In this document: in pieces, positions 1-10,584 of the stretch
Numbering within the stretch: position 1 is the stretch's first letter
Layout: each line of letters starts with the position of its first letter
From: Noviherbaspirillum pedocola
Lineage (GTDB): Bacteria; Pseudomonadota; Gammaproteobacteria; Burkholderiales; Burkholderiaceae_D
Direction: 5' to 3'
Assembly (NCBI RefSeq): GCF_016632335.1
Contig: NZ_JAEPBG010000001.1
Span: 310,001-374,000, forward strand
DNA length: 64,000 nt
Position numbers and translations under genes: made by a program
The notes under the pieces: model-generated
What the model was told of the DNA's origin: nothing
Database searches by the model: none
What the model saw: only the letters and a program-made list of their open reading frames with translations

Positions 1-396
1 AACCACGGCATCACCAGCACCGACGTCAACAGCGGCGAAACCGCCTACGGCGGCGGCGAGTTCATCGATACCTATGTCTTCCCGCAGGGCGAGCTGCCGC
101 ATATCAGCCAGGTGCTGAAGACAATGCAGATGGGCGGCCTGGAGCCGTTCGACGTGGAAAACCTGCGGCGCCACTATGCGAAGACCTGCGGCATCTGGGC
201 TGAGAACTTCGAAGCCAATGCCGACAAAATCCGCAAGGCTGTGGACGACAAGCGCTTCCGCATCTGGCGGGTGTACCTGGCGGGTTGCTCGTATGCGTTC
301 GAGCACGACTGGATCTCGCTGAACCAGGTGGTGTGCGGCAAGTCGGGAAGGGACGCGTCGCGGCTGCCGTGGTCGCGGCGGTACATGTATCGGTGA
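1..396 (+). CDS. cfa: Cyclopropane-fatty-acyl-phospholipid synthase, C-terminal part (partial)
   Basis: The reading frame is open from the first base to a TGA at 394-396, so about 131 C-terminal residues are present and the 5' part lies outside the window. The visible part has features of the CFA synthase C-terminus: FIDTYVFPQGELPH, then DVENLRRHYAKT, then RIWRVYLAGCSYAF. In the family this region closes the SAM-dependent methyltransferase fold that adds a methylene bridge to unsaturated phospholipid acyl chains at the inner membrane. The catalytic N-terminal half cannot be assessed. The gene is convergent with msrA, with a family A palindromic element in between. Family assignment is confident; substrate and activity are inferred. 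Confidence 0.9.
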   Translation, partial: NHGITSTDVNSGETAYGGGEFIDTYVFPQGELPHISQVLKTMQMGGLEPFDVENLRRHYAKTCGIWAENFEANADKIRKAVDDKRFRIWRVYLAGCSYAFEHDWISLNQVVCGKSGRDASRLPWSRRYMYR

Positions 397-419
397 GCGG
401 TATTGAATTGCATTGAATC

Positions 420-498
420 GTAGCTTGGGCTGACGAAGGAAGCCCAACGGGAGTCCGCACGGGATCGGGCTTCCGTTGGGCTTATCAGCCCAACCTAC
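420..498. repeat. Family A dispersed palindromic element
   Basis: The element begins GTAGCTTGGGCT and ends AGCCCAACCTAC, so the ends are inverted repeats. Inside are two smaller hairpins, one at each end. The reverse complement of 26850-26928 is nearly identical along its whole length. It lies between the convergent ends of cfa and msrA. It resembles a REP/BIME-type intergenic repeat; no transposase is visible. Confidence 0.85.
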
Positions 499-506
499 GC
501 ACCGCC

Positions 507-1037
507 CTAACCCGCCAGCCGGTCCGCGTGCATCTTCCTGAACTTCGCCACCTTGGGCGCAATGATGTACGCGCAATAACCCTGCATCGGGTTCTGCCGG
601 AAGTAGTTCTGGTGATAGGCCTCGGCCTTGAAGAATTCCGGCGCCGGAGCCAGCTCGGTGACGATGGGCGCGTCCCACACATTGGCCATTTCAGCGATCA
701 CATGCTGCGCCGTATCACGCTGCGTCTCGTCGTGGTAGTAGATCACCGAGCGGTACTGGGTGCCGATGTCATTGCCCTGACGGTTCAGCGTGGTCGGGTC
801 GTGGATCGTGAAGAAGACTTCCAGGATGTCGCGATAGCTGATCTTGTCAGTATCGAACACCACGCGCACCACCTCGGCATGCCCTGTCGTGCCTTCGCAC
901 ACGTCCTCGTAGCGCGGGCTCGGCACTGCGCCGCCGGCATAGCCGGATTCCACGCTCACTACCCCCTTCAGTTCCTGGTACACCGCTTCCAGACACCAGA
1001 AGCATCCGCCGCCCAATGTTGCCGTTTCCGTTGCCAT
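507..1037 (-). CDS. msrA: Peptide-methionine (S)-S-oxide reductase MsrA
   Basis: This 176-residue protein reduces the S epimer of methionine sulfoxide in proteins and free methionine, a cytosolic oxidative-damage repair step. The catalytic GCFWC motif sits at residues 11-15 with the nucleophile at Cys12; a candidate resolving Cys is near residue 155 in GYCAY. Length is typical for single-domain MsrA. It starts 42 bp beyond the 3' end of tldD in the same direction and may be read through from that run, but the gap also leaves room for its own promoter. No MsrB domain is fused. Confidence 0.96.
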   Translation of the reverse strand: MATETATLGGGCFWCLEAVYQELKGVVSVESGYAGGAVPSPRYEDVCEGTTGHAEVVRVVFDTDKISYRDILEVFFTIHDPTTLNRQGNDIGTQYRSVIYYHDETQRDTAQHVIAEMANVWDAPIVTELAPAPEFFKAEAYHQNYFRQNPMQGYCAYIIAPKVAKFRKMHADRLAG

Positions 1038-1079
1038 GGTCTGTCTCCGTCCAAATCAAGAATCACGCCGCGCTGGCAT

Positions 1080-2543
1080 TCAGCCGCCGGTGCCGCCCAC
1101 CGTCACGCCATCGATGCGCAGCGTCGGCTGGCCCACGCCCACGGGCACGCTCTGTCCTTCCTTGCCGCATACGCCGATGCCCGAATCGAGGCGCATGTCG
1201 TTGCCGATCATCGAGACGCGGTTCAGCACATCCGGCCCGTTACCGATCAGCGTGGCGCCCTTGACCGGATAAGTGACCTTGCCATCCTCGATCATGTACG
1301 CCTCGGACGCCGAGAACACGAACTTGCCGTTGGTGATGTCCACCTGGCCGCCGCCAAAGTTCACCGCGTACAAACCATTCTTCACCGAGGCGATGATTTC
1401 CTGCGGATCGCGATCGCCGCCGAGCATGTAGGTATTGGTCATGCGCGGCATCGGCAGATGGGCGAAGGATTCGCGCCGCGCATTGCCGGTTACATCCATC
1501 TTCATCAATCGCGCGTTCATCGTGTCCTGGATATAGCCCTTCAGGATGCCGTCCTCGATCAGCGTGGTGCACTGGGTCGGATTGCCTTCGTCATCGATGT
1601 TCAGCGAGCCGCGCCGATCCGCCAGGGTGCCGTCGTCGACCACGGTCACGCCGGGCGCGGCCACGCGTTCGCCGATGCGGCCCGAGAAGGCCGACGAGCC
1701 CTTGCGATTGAAGTCGCCTTCCAGGCCGTGACCGATCGCCTCGTGCAGCAGCACGCCGGGCCAGCCCGGGCCGAGCACCACGGTCATCGGGCCTGCCGGC
1801 GCCGGACGCGATTCCAGGTTGGTCAGCGCCGAAGCCACCGCTTCGCTGGCGTAGCGATCGAGCAGCTCGTCGCTGAAATAGGAATAGTCGTAGCGACCGC
1901 CGCCGCCGGAAGATCCGACTTCGCGCCGGCCGTTCTGCTCGGCGATCACGGTCACCGAGATGCGCACCAGCGGCCGGATATCCGCGGCCAGCACGCCATC
2001 GCTGCGCACCACCAGCACCACGTCGTATTCGCCGGCCAGTCCCGCCATCACCTGCACCACGCGCGGATCCTTGGCCCGGGCGATGCGCTCGATGCGCTCG
2101 AGCAGACCGACCTTGCCGGTGGCTTCCAGCGAGGCGATCGGATCATGCGGCAGATACAGCGAGCGGCCGCCGCTGGGCTGCACCGCGCTGGCAACCTTGA
2201 TGCGGCCCGCGCCCTGGCGCGCGATGGTGCGCGTGGCAGCCGCCGCTTCGAGCAGCGCCGCCTCGGAAATCTGGTCGGAATAGGAAAACGCGGTGCGCTC
2301 GCCCGAGACCGCACGCACCCCAACGCCCTGGTCGATCGAGAAGCTGCCGGTCTTGACGATGCCTTCTTCCAGGCTCCAGCCCTCGCTCTTCGTGAACTGG
2401 AAATACAGGTCGGCATAGTCGACCTTGTGGGTGAACATGCTGCCCAGCGCCTTGAGCAGCTTGGCTTCGTCGAGGCCGAAAGGCGTCAGCAGCACATCGC
2501 GGGCGACGGCGAGCGTCTGGAGATTGGGTTCGAATGCTTTCAT
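1080..2543 (-). CDS. tldD: Metalloprotease TldD
   Basis: The 487-residue product matches TldD, which in the TldD/TldE (PmbA) complex trims peptides, including microcin B17 precursor and the CcdA antitoxin in enterobacteria. The metal-binding [11 protein letters not shown] motif is near residue 265, and the glycine-rich C-terminal half is present. The partner pmbA/tldE is not in this window. It is downstream of nit in the yhdP-nit-tldD leftward order found in Burkholderiales. The start ATG at 2543 gives a typical full length. Substrate in this organism is unknown. Confidence 0.95.
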   Translation of the reverse strand: MKAFEPNLQTLAVARDVLLTPFGLDEAKLLKALGSMFTHKVDYADLYFQFTKSEGWSLEEGIVKTGSFSIDQGVGVRAVSGERTAFSYSDQISEAALLEAAAATRTIARQGAGRIKVASAVQPSGGRSLYLPHDPIASLEATGKVGLLERIERIARAKDPRVVQVMAGLAGEYDVVLVVRSDGVLAADIRPLVRISVTVIAEQNGRREVGSSGGGGRYDYSYFSDELLDRYASEAVASALTNLESRPAPAGPMTVVLGPGWPGVLLHEAIGHGLEGDFNRKGSSAFSGRIGERVAAPGVTVVDDGTLADRRGSLNIDDEGNPTQCTTLIEDGILKGYIQDTMNARLMKMDVTGNARRESFAHLPMPRMTNTYMLGGDRDPQEIIASVKNGLYAVNFGGGQVDITNGKFVFSASEAYMIEDGKVTYPVKGATLIGNGPDVLNRVSMIGNDMRLDSGIGVCGKEGQSVPVGVGQPTLRIDGVTVGGTGG

Positions 2544-2686
2544 GGCCTGTGCGATTAGCGGATAGATGCGGGTTGGTACGACAGATTAACCGATCGATGA
2601 CAAGTTTGTGCGCAGGACACACGCGTCGGCGTCGAGCGCCGCAGACTTCAAGATCGGCACGCGTGCAGCTTTTTCAAGCACCGGCG

Positions 2687-3502
2687 CTACAGCACCCGGT
2701 GCTTCAGCGCCGGCAGATTGATGCGGGTAGTTTCCAGCAGGCAGCGATCGAATTCTCCGATTGCAATCCCCTCGCCTTCCGGCAGCACCGCGCTCACTTC
2801 GCCCCACGGATCGATCAGCATGCTGTGGCCCCAGGTGCGGCGGCCGTTGCGGTGCCTGCCGCCCTGCGCTGCGGCCAGCACATAGCACTGGTTTTCGATG
2901 GCACGGGCGCGCAGCAGAATTTCCCAGTGCGCCTGGCCGGTGGTGTAGGTAAAGGCCGAAGGCACGACGATCAGATCGACCAATCCCATCGCGCGGTACA
3001 GCTCGGGAAAGCGCAGGTCATAGCACACCGACAGGCCGACGCGCCCCAGATCCGTTTGCACCGACTGCACCTCGCCGCCGGAGACGATGGTGCGCGATTC
3101 ATCATAGGACTCCTCGCCGCGGGAAAAGCCGAACAGGTGGATCTTGTCGTAGCGGCCGCAAACGCGCCCCTGCGGGTCGTAGACCATCAGCGTGTTGCGC
3201 ACCTTGCCCGGCTCGTCGGCCGCCAGCGGCATCGTGCCGCCGACCAGCCAGATCCGGTGCGCGCGCGCCATCCCGGCCATGGCTTCCTGTATCGGCCCGG
3301 TGCCCGGCTGTTCGGCATGGGCGAGCTTGTCGCGCTCATGCATGCCGAAGATCGGCCAGTACTCCGGCAGCGATACCAGGGTCGCGCCCTCGGACGCTGC
3401 CTGCGCCACCAGGCGCTTCGCGCTGGCGATGTTTTCACTCACGTCCGGCGTGGACACCATCTGCACGGCGGCGATGCGGTCCATCGGGTTCATCGAATTC
3501 AT
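2687..3502 (-). CDS. Carbon-nitrogen hydrolase, Nit1/Nit2-like (probable deaminated glutathione amidase)
   Basis: A nitrilase-superfamily amidase of 271 residues. The catalytic triad is visible as Glu47 (SLPEYW), Lys120 (RYDKIHLF) and Cys160 (LSVCYDLRFPE). The pattern fits the Nit1/Nit2 branch, whose members hydrolyse deaminated glutathione or related omega-amides; this assignment is from family knowledge. I chose the ATG at 3502 because it overlaps the yhdP stop as ATGA and has AGGAAGGAA upstream; a longer in-frame form starting at 3595 would lie inside yhdP. Translational coupling to yhdP is likely. tldD follows after 143 bp. Confidence 0.9.
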   Translation of the reverse strand: MNSMNPMDRIAAVQMVSTPDVSENIASAKRLVAQAASEGATLVSLPEYWPIFGMHERDKLAHAEQPGTGPIQEAMAGMARAHRIWLVGGTMPLAADEPGKVRNTLMVYDPQGRVCGRYDKIHLFGFSRGEESYDESRTIVSGGEVQSVQTDLGRVGLSVCYDLRFPELYRAMGLVDLIVVPSAFTYTTGQAHWEILLRARAIENQCYVLAAAQGGRHRNGRRTWGHSMLIDPWGEVSAVLPEGEGIAIGEFDRCLLETTRINLPALKHRVL

Positions 3503-6500
3503 CGTTGGGTTCCTTCCTGAGCGGACGGATTCGCGGCGACCGCGCCGCTCTTGCCGGTCCGGCGGTTGACCTTGCTGATCTCGGGATCCTTCCACGAGCC
3601 GGCGATATGGTATTCCATCGTGAAGGCATGCATCAGCGGATCGCGCAGGAACAGCTGTGCCAGAAAAGTGCCGAGCCCGACCACCGGATTGACCATCAAG
3701 CCGTAAGCGACCGAAGCCGCGCCGGCATTGATTTCCGGCAACACCACTACGGCGAGGTCCTGGGTCTCATTGGCGATATCGACCGAGCCGTCGAGCAGCA
3801 CCACCGCCGAGACGCCGCGCATCTTGAAACTGTCGGTCTTCATCACACCGTGATCAATGCCGGCGCTGGCCACCACACCGTCGAAGGCGAAGCCCTCGGA
3901 AAACACATCGCGGAAATCCAGCGACAGGCGGCGCGGCAGGGACTGCAGCGACAGCACGCCGAGCAGCTTGGCCGCGCCCGGATCGACCTTCAGGAACTGG
4001 CCGGATGCGATGTCGAGCTGCATCTGCCCGGACAGGCTGCGCATGTCCATCTTGAACGGCAGGCCGTCCCAGTTGAGCAGCCCGGATATCCGGCCACGGC
4101 CGCCCTTCAGGACGTGCGCATAGCCGAAGCGCTCGAGCAGTTTGCCGGCGTCGGCAACATCGAGCCGGTAATCCAGGCTGGACAGATTCGCGCCATTCCT
4201 GATGGTCCATTTACCGGTGGCGGCGAAGGTGCCGTCCGGATTGGTCAGCTGCAGCTTGCCGATGCGCCATTCGCGGCCGGCGCGCAGCTCGAGGTTGTCG
4301 GCGGCGAGCTCGAGCCGACCGAGCTGCCGGCCGCTCAGCTCGAAGCGCTCGGCGACGATATCCAGCGCCGGCAGTTGCGTGGTCGTGTCCTTGCCCTGCA
4401 GCAGGTCCGACACTTCCGTGGTCGCCGCTTCCGGCACGATCAGCGCCGCCAGGCGCGCGGTGACCTTGCCTGGTCCGCGCGGCGTGCCGCTCCAGGAAAG
4501 ATGGCCGCTGGCCTGCGTCGACTCGATGTTCGCCTGCCAGTCGCTGCCGCTGCGCGAGGCGCCCAGCACCACGCCGTCCAGCCGCTTGCCCATGACGATC
4601 AGCTCGGCGGCGCGCGCTGCGATCAGGCGCGGTTCGACATAGGACTGCAGGCTGTCGACGCCTGCCGCACCAACCGCAGCACCAACCGCGGCACCACCCG
4701 CCACATTGCCCGCGGGCTTGCCTGCGGCCTTTCCCGCCGCGCCAGTTGCCGGCTCGGCGCCGCTGCTGTCAGCCAGCGCGCGCCAGGCATCCAGATCGAG
4801 CCGGTCGGCGCCGAGGTTCACCGCGACCCCGGTATCCGGCATTGCCGGCGGCGCATTCACGCCGATGCCGCCGCGCACCAGCTGCCATGGCGCATGCGGC
4901 GCCTCGGCGCGGCGACGCTGATAGCGCGCTTCCAGCGTCTTGCCCAGCGTTAGCAGCCAATCCTGGCGCATGTCTCCGGCGCCCCCCGGCGCAAGCGTTT
5001 GCGCGAAACGCAGCGGCATCGCTTCCGCCGCGCCTTTCTTCAACGGCGCCGGCAGGTCCAGAGCGATGCCCTGCAGCGTCGATTCGGCGATGATTTCCGG
5101 CTGTTTGCCCTTCACATTGATCTGCACGCTGTAACGGCTGCCGCCGGACAGCCGCTCCAGCAGCCGCCGCAGCGCCGGCTGCGGATAGGCTGCACGCAAG
5201 CCTTCGGCGGTAATGGCGCCTTCGGCCCGCACCGCGACCGGACTGTCCTTGGAGCTACCGCCGCTGATCTGGCTCATGCCGCCGAGAAAGCCCGCGCGCA
5301 TGCCGTTGAGGCGAAAACCATGTTCGTTGAACTTCAGTTCGCCGGTGGCGCGCGACAGGGTCGGCAGATCGGCGAGCAGATCGACATCGTTGCCGAGAAA
5401 CTGCAGCGCGCCATCGACCTTCGCATCGCGGATATGCGCCAGCGGCAGATCCAGTTTCAGGTTCAGGCGCGCCTCGCCGGTACCGCGCGCCTCATCGGTG
5501 AAATTGCCTATCCATTCGGCTACCGGGCTGTTGTCGACATAGCGCAGATAGTCCTGCAGCGCGCCCTGCGCCTGGCCGCGGATGGCGAGCTGCGGATCGT
5601 GGGTCAGCAGATCCGGAATCACCGCCTCGACCTTCGACAGGCTCACGCCGCCGGTCTTGGCCGATTCACCGCGAATTTCCATGCGCGCGCGCTCGAAGCT
5701 GAAACTGCCATGGATGTTCTCCAGCAGCGGCCACATCGGCGCGGCAGTGCTGTTTTCGGCGAACTTGCCCGGCGTGTAATTGAGCCGACCACCCTCGATG
5801 AGACCGGTCACGGCAAACTGGCCATGGCGCCGGGACTGCGCGTCCTGGAACGGGAAATGCGCCATGTCGCCCTTGAGCACCAGCGCCACCCCGCTGGCCT
5901 GCCCGGCCTGCAGCGCACCGACCAGCCATTCGCGCGTGGACGCCGGCAAGGCCATCGGCAGGAAGCGGCCGATGCGACGCAGATCGAAATGCGGCACGCT
6001 GGCCGACAGATTGATCACGCCCGGCGTCGGATGGCCGGAGTCCGACAGCTCACCCTGCCAGCTGCCGTGCGCCTCGCCGGCCACGCCGTCCTGCACAAAG
6101 GAAAGCCCGCCGATCTGCACCGACAGCGCCTTCGCATTCGGCCGCGTCCAGTTCGCGCGCAGTTGCAGCTCGTCGAAGGGCAACTCGGGATCGACCAGGT
6201 AACCCGGCAAATGCAGCACCGTGCCCGGCGCCGACAAATTGATGCTGCCGCCGCGCTCGCCGGCATCGATGGCGCCGGCCAGATTCTCGAAGCCTGGCGT
6301 TGCGGCTTCGCCCTGCCTTGCCGCGCGCGAGCGCAAGGACAAGCCGTCGAAGCGGCCCTTCACATGCCACTGCGACAGCTGCGGATAATCGCCCTGCCAG
6401 GCGGCGGAAAAGTCGCGCAGCACGCCGCGCGGCGCCAGATCGGCGATTGCAGTGCGTAACTCTTCATCCAGCGGCAGCTTGCCGAGAAAGCCGGCGATCG

Positions 6501-7758
6501 GCGCCAGATCCAGGTAAGTCGCGCGGATCTCGGTGCGGGCTGCGCCGTTGACCGTGCCGCTGCCAACGCCCGGAACACGGCTGGCGGCAATCGTGGTCGA
6601 TGGCAACGTTTGTCCATCGGCAGTTTCCAGTGTCAGATCGGTGAGCGATACCGATTGCGCGGTCATCGGTCCAGCATCGGTCCCGGCATCGTTTTCCGCA
6701 TCCGGCGCGAGCTTCGCGGCGATGCGGCCGCTGATGCGGCGCATATCGAGAGGCTCCAGGTCCGGCCGCAGCCGCAGCCACAGCCCTGACAGGCCGAGAT
6801 CGGCGGTGATGCCGGCCACGCGGGCGCTGTCGAAGTCCAGCCAGGCGCGCAGCGCGCCGCTGCCGCTCTTCACCTCGAACGGGTAATCGACCCAGGCGCG
6901 CCACTTTTCCAGGTCGGCTTGGCGCCAGTCGGCATAGACGGTGCCGCTCCAGCGGCTGACGTCGGCGATGCGCTGGGCAAACGACGGGTGGCGGAAGTCG
7001 GCGCGGATATCCAGCGGCGCGCCAAGCTCCTGCGGCGGCGTCGCCTTGAGCGCGAAACGGTGACGACGCCAGTGGTTGCGCAGCAGGAATTGCACCTTCT
7101 CCAGCGTCAGCGGCGGCGCATTGCGCGCGCCATCATGCCAGCGCACCCAGCCGTCGCGCACCCGGATTTCCCGTTGCGACAGCAGCCAGTCCAGGCCGCG
7201 GCCATCGTCGCCGCCGGGCTCGATGGCCACGCCGGCCACATACAGCCGGCCGTCGACATCGCGTTCGATTTCCAAATCCGGCCTGTCGATGACCAGCGAC
7301 TCCAGCCGCAGATCAGCCACCAGCAACGAAGTCCAGGACAGCGTGGCCGACACCCGCGGCAGCCGCAGCGCGGTCTCGCCGCGCCGGTTGCGCACTACCA
7401 CTTCATGGAGCTGCAGTTGCGGATTCAGGCCATGCCAGGACGCATGGATGGTTTGCACGCTGACCTGGCGCTGCAGCTTGCTGCTGGCAATCTGTTCAAT
7501 ATTCTGCTTGTAATGATCGATGTTCGGCAGAACCAGGAAGCGCAGGCCGAGCACGAGGCCGCAGAAAATGAAATACAGCACCACCATGCCGGTCAGCAGC
7601 ATGCCCAGCGCATGGTGCGACAGTCGATTGGCTACTCGGTAGGCGAGGCGCAGGCGCCGCCACCCCTGCAGCGCATGAGCGTGCAGGCGGCGAAGCGGCG
7701 TGGGTGATTTCGACATCAGACCGGGAAGCGTGAGGATGGATTTCGGAAAAGCCGGCAT
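3499..7758 (-). CDS. yhdP: YhdP family AsmA-like envelope protein
   Basis: A 1419-residue protein with one N-terminal membrane segment at about residues 50-78, followed by a very long periplasmic region and a C-terminal AsmA/DUF3971-type domain. YhdP is one of the AsmA-like proteins that move phospholipids from the inner to the outer membrane in enterobacteria; the function is transferred by homology. An Ala/Gly-rich, low-complexity stretch lies near residues 1005-1030 (4660-4740). The start is uncertain: Met1 at 7758 and Met15 at 7716 are both possible and neither has a strong ribosome binding site. It is divergent from glnE (83 bp gap) and overlaps nit by 4 bp. Confidence 0.93.
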   Translation of the reverse strand: MPAFPKSILTLPGLMSKSPTPLRRLHAHALQGWRRLRLAYRVANRLSHHALGMLLTGMVVLYFIFCGLVLGLRFLVLPNIDHYKQNIEQIASSKLQRQVSVQTIHASWHGLNPQLQLHEVVVRNRRGETALRLPRVSATLSWTSLLVADLRLESLVIDRPDLEIERDVDGRLYVAGVAIEPGGDDGRGLDWLLSQREIRVRDGWVRWHDGARNAPPLTLEKVQFLLRNHWRRHRFALKATPPQELGAPLDIRADFRHPSFAQRIADVSRWSGTVYADWRQADLEKWRAWVDYPFEVKSGSGALRAWLDFDSARVAGITADLGLSGLWLRLRPDLEPLDMRRISGRIAAKLAPDAENDAGTDAGPMTAQSVSLTDLTLETADGQTLPSTTIAASRVPGVGSGTVNGAARTEIRATYLDLAPIAGFLGKLPLDEELRTAIADLAPRGVLRDFSAAWQGDYPQLSQWHVKGRFDGLSLRSRAARQGEAATPGFENLAGAIDAGERGGSINLSAPGTVLHLPGYLVDPELPFDELQLRANWTRPNAKALSVQIGGLSFVQDGVAGEAHGSWQGELSDSGHPTPGVINLSASVPHFDLRRIGRFLPMALPASTREWLVGALQAGQASGVALVLKGDMAHFPFQDAQSRRHGQFAVTGLIEGGRLNYTPGKFAENSTAAPMWPLLENIHGSFSFERARMEIRGESAKTGGVSLSKVEAVIPDLLTHDPQLAIRGQAQGALQDYLRYVDNSPVAEWIGNFTDEARGTGEARLNLKLDLPLAHIRDAKVDGALQFLGNDVDLLADLPTLSRATGELKFNEHGFRLNGMRAGFLGGMSQISGGSSKDSPVAVRAEGAITAEGLRAAYPQPALRRLLERLSGGSRYSVQINVKGKQPEIIAESTLQGIALDLPAPLKKGAAEAMPLRFAQTLAPGGAGDMRQDWLLTLGKTLEARYQRRRAEAPHAPWQLVRGGIGVNAPPAMPDTGVAVNLGADRLDLDAWRALADSSGAEPATGAAGKAAGKPAGNVAGGAAVGAAVGAAGVDSLQSYVEPRLIAARAAELIVMGKRLDGVVLGASRSGSDWQANIESTQASGHLSWSGTPRGPGKVTARLAALIVPEAATTEVSDLLQGKDTTTQLPALDIVAERFELSGRQLGRLELAADNLELRAGREWRIGKLQLTNPDGTFAATGKWTIRNGANLSSLDYRLDVADAGKLLERFGYAHVLKGGRGRISGLLNWDGLPFKMDMRSLSGQMQLDIASGQFLKVDPGAAKLLGVLSLQSLPRRLSLDFRDVFSEGFAFDGVVASAGIDHGVMKTDSFKMRGVSAVVLLDGSVDIANETQDLAVVVLPEINAGAASVAYGLMVNPVVGLGTFLAQLFLRDPLMHAFTMEYHIAGSWKDPEISKVNRRTGKSGAVAANPSAQEGTQR

Positions 7759-7841
7759 GTTCGCATGGATGAGCCTGGTCGTCGCAGAGAAAGCACAAAA
7801 GCGCTCTAAAATAGCCGTTCGGTCATCAGACAGAGTTACTC

Positions 7842-10547
7842 TTGAACAACATTTCTCCTTCGCGCTTCCTGACCCGCTGGCTGCAAGGCGACGAGCGCCG
7901 CGTCGAACAGCTCGATGCCTGGTCGCAATCCTCCTTGTCCTACATCGACTTTGCCGAGATGCTGCGCGCCGAGCGCGATGCCGGCATGCCGCTGCCGCGC
8001 GCGATGCGCCGGGTACGCAACCTGGTGGTCTGTGCGCTGATCACGCGCGATCTCGATGGTCGCGCCGATCTCGACGAAGTGGTGACCACGATTTCCCGCT
8101 TCGCCGATTTCTCGGTGCAAACCCTGCTCACCGCACTCGACGAGGAAATGCGCGCCCAGCATGGCGAACCGATCGGCGAGGAATCCGGCCGGCCGCAGCG
8201 CATGATCGTGCTCGGCATGGGCAAGCTCGGCGGCTTCGAGCTGAATGTGTCCTCGGACATCGACCTGATCTTCGTCTATCCGGAAAACGGCGAAACCGCG
8301 GCCGGCGCAGGACAGCGGCAATTGTCCAACGTCGAATACTTCACCCGCCTCGGCAAGCGCCTGATCGGCGCGATCTCCGAGGTCGCCGAAGATGGCTATG
8401 TGTTCCGGGTCGACATGGCGCTGCGGCCGAACGGCGCTTCGGGGCCGCTGGTGGCCAGCCTGGGCATGGTCGAGGAATACCTGGTGGTCCAGGGCCGCGA
8501 ATGGGAACGCTATGCGTGGGTGAAAGCGCGCGCGCTGACCGGGGAAGCCGAGGACATCGCCGCGCTGGACGCGATCGTGCGGCCCTTCGTCTATCGCCGC
8601 TATCTCGATTACAGCGCCATCGATGCGCTGCGCAACATGCATGCGCAGATCCGTGCCGAGGTGCGGCGCCAGGAAGCGCGGCACCCGGAGCGCAACCAGA
8701 ATGTGAAGCTGGGCCGCGGCGGCATCCGCGAAATCGAATTCCTGGCGCAGGTGTTTCAATTGATCCGGGGCGGGCGCGACGCGGAGCTGCGCGAGCGCTC
8801 CACCCGCCGCACGCTGACCATCCTGGCGCAGAAGGATCTGCTCGGCGCGGACGAGGTCGCGGAGTTGCAGGCGGCCTATGTCTTCCTGCGCAATCTCGAG
8901 CACCGCTTGCAGTACCTGGACGATGCGCAGACCCACATCCTGCCGGCCAATGAAGACGACCGATTGATCATCGCGCGCATGGCTGGCTTCCCCGACACGC
9001 CGGCGCTGCTGGCCGAACTCGACCGGCAGCGCGGCATCGTCGCGGCGCAGTTCGACGCCATGTTCAGCGACAAGAGCGAGGAAGCGCCCGACGGCGCCAG
9101 CGAGGAAGCTGCCAATATCGCCGCCGTGCTGTCCGACCCGGAAAACGAGGCGGCCATCGCTGCGCACCTGGGCTCGCTCGGATTTACCGAGGCAGCCGCC
9201 GCAGCGCGCCGCATCGTCGGCACCTGGACGTCGCCGCGACTGGCATCCATGCCCGAGAACAGCCGCAATCTGCTGGCCGCGCTGATGGCCAAGTCGGTCG
9301 GCATCATCGCCGCCAACGCGCAGGACTCTCTCGCCACGCTGGCGCGCCTGCTGGATTTCTTCGAGGCGATTGCGCGTCGCGCGTCCTACCTGGCGCTGCT
9401 GACCGAATATCCACAGGCGCTGGAACGGGTGATCCGCATGATGGCCGCCAGCGGCTGGGCCGCGAGCTACCTGACGCAGCATCCGCTGCTGCTCGATGAA
9501 TTGCTCGACGACCGCAGCCTGCGCACTGCGCCGGACTGGGTCGCCTTCGCCGCCGAATGCCGGCGCGAACTGGAGGCCGTGCCCGGCGACACCGAGCGCC
9601 AGATGGATGTGCTGCGCGAGCTGCACCATGCGCAATTGCTGCGCCTGCTGGCCCAGGACCTCGAAGGTGAGCTGACCGTGGAGCGGCTGGCGGACCACTT
9701 GTCCAGCCTGGCCGATGTGCTGGTCGGCGCGACGTTGGAAGCGGCCTGGCAGACGGTGCGCACCCGGCACCGCGACACGCCGCAGTTCGCGGTGATCGCC
9801 TATGGCAAGCTCGGCGGCAAGGAGCTCGGCTATGCGTCGGACCTGGACGTGGTCTTCGTCTACGACGATGACGACCAGGAAGCGCCGGGCAACTATGCCA
9901 AGCTGGCGCAGCGCTTCATCACCTGGATGACGATGCACACTCCGGCCGGCATCCTGTTCGACATCGATATCGCGCTGCGGCCCGACGGCGCCTCCGGGCT
10001 GATGGTGACGTCGATCGCCGCCTTCGAGAAATACCAGCTGTCCTCGGCCTGGGTCTGGGAACACCAGGCGCTGACGCGCGCGCGCTTCTGCGCCGGCCAT
10101 GCGCCGATCGGCGAGCGCTTCGAGGCGCTGCGGGAGCGGGTACTGCGGCTGCCGCGCGATCCGGCCAAGCTAAAGACCGAAATCCTGACGATGCGCGCAA
10201 AGATGCACGAAGCGCATCCGAACCGCTCGCCGCTGTTCGACTTGAAGCATGACAGCGGCGGCATGATCGACATCGAATTCATCGTGCAATTCCTGGTGCT
10301 GCGACATGCGCAGGTGCACGCGGAGCTGACCGCCGACATCGGCAACATCGCGCTGCTGAAGCTGTGCGGACAGCTCGGGCTGATCGATGCGCCGCTGGCG
10401 CAGCGGGTTGCCGATGCCTACCGGAGCTTTCGCAAGCTGCAGCATGGCATCCGGCTGCAAGGCGAGGAACGTGCGAGGGTCGCGCCGGAACGGGTGAAGG
10501 ATGAGCGCGCGGCGGTGGAGATGCTGTGGGCGCTGGTGTTTGGCTGA
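7842..10547 (+). CDS. glnE: Bifunctional glutamine synthetase adenylyltransferase/deadenylase
   Basis: GlnE adenylylates and deadenylylates glutamine synthetase in response to PII and glutamine. Both nucleotidyltransferase domains are visible. The N-terminal (deadenylylase) domain carries GMGKLGGFELN...SSDIDLIF near residues 124-148; the C-terminal (adenylylating) domain carries YGKLGGKELGYASDLDVVF near residue 653. At 901 residues it is slightly shorter than the E. coli protein (946). The frame opens after a TAG at 7812 and the first usable start is TTG at 7842, so a non-ATG start is likely. TAAAAT at 7807-7812 could be a -10 box, but no convincing -35 is seen. Confidence 0.96.
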   Translation: MNNISPSRFLTRWLQGDERRVEQLDAWSQSSLSYIDFAEMLRAERDAGMPLPRAMRRVRNLVVCALITRDLDGRADLDEVVTTISRFADFSVQTLLTALDEEMRAQHGEPIGEESGRPQRMIVLGMGKLGGFELNVSSDIDLIFVYPENGETAAGAGQRQLSNVEYFTRLGKRLIGAISEVAEDGYVFRVDMALRPNGASGPLVASLGMVEEYLVVQGREWERYAWVKARALTGEAEDIAALDAIVRPFVYRRYLDYSAIDALRNMHAQIRAEVRRQEARHPERNQNVKLGRGGIREIEFLAQVFQLIRGGRDAELRERSTRRTLTILAQKDLLGADEVAELQAAYVFLRNLEHRLQYLDDAQTHILPANEDDRLIIARMAGFPDTPALLAELDRQRGIVAAQFDAMFSDKSEEAPDGASEEAANIAAVLSDPENEAAIAAHLGSLGFTEAAAAARRIVGTWTSPRLASMPENSRNLLAALMAKSVGIIAANAQDSLATLARLLDFFEAIARRASYLALLTEYPQALERVIRMMAASGWAASYLTQHPLLLDELLDDRSLRTAPDWVAFAAECRRELEAVPGDTERQMDVLRELHHAQLLRLLAQDLEGELTVERLADHLSSLADVLVGATLEAAWQTVRTRHRDTPQFAVIAYGKLGGKELGYASDLDVVFVYDDDDQEAPGNYAKLAQRFITWMTMHTPAGILFDIDIALRPDGASGLMVTSIAAFEKYQLSSAWVWEHQALTRARFCAGHAPIGERFEALRERVLRLPRDPAKLKTEILTMRAKMHEAHPNRSPLFDLKHDSGGMIDIEFIVQFLVLRHAQVHAELTADIGNIALLKLCGQLGLIDAPLAQRVADAYRSFRKLQHGIRLQGEERARVAPERVKDERAAVEMLWALVFG

Positions 10548-10584
10548 GGTGCGCGATTCGAATTCGTGGGCCTTTCCACGGTTC

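Noticed and set aside
528-2558. Long plus-strand open frame of 676 codons
   Set aside because: It is antisense to msrA and tldD, both of which have intact catalytic motifs. Long antisense frames are expected at this GC content; the same holds for 7836-10100, 12397-14676, 45279-46610 and 48918-50927.
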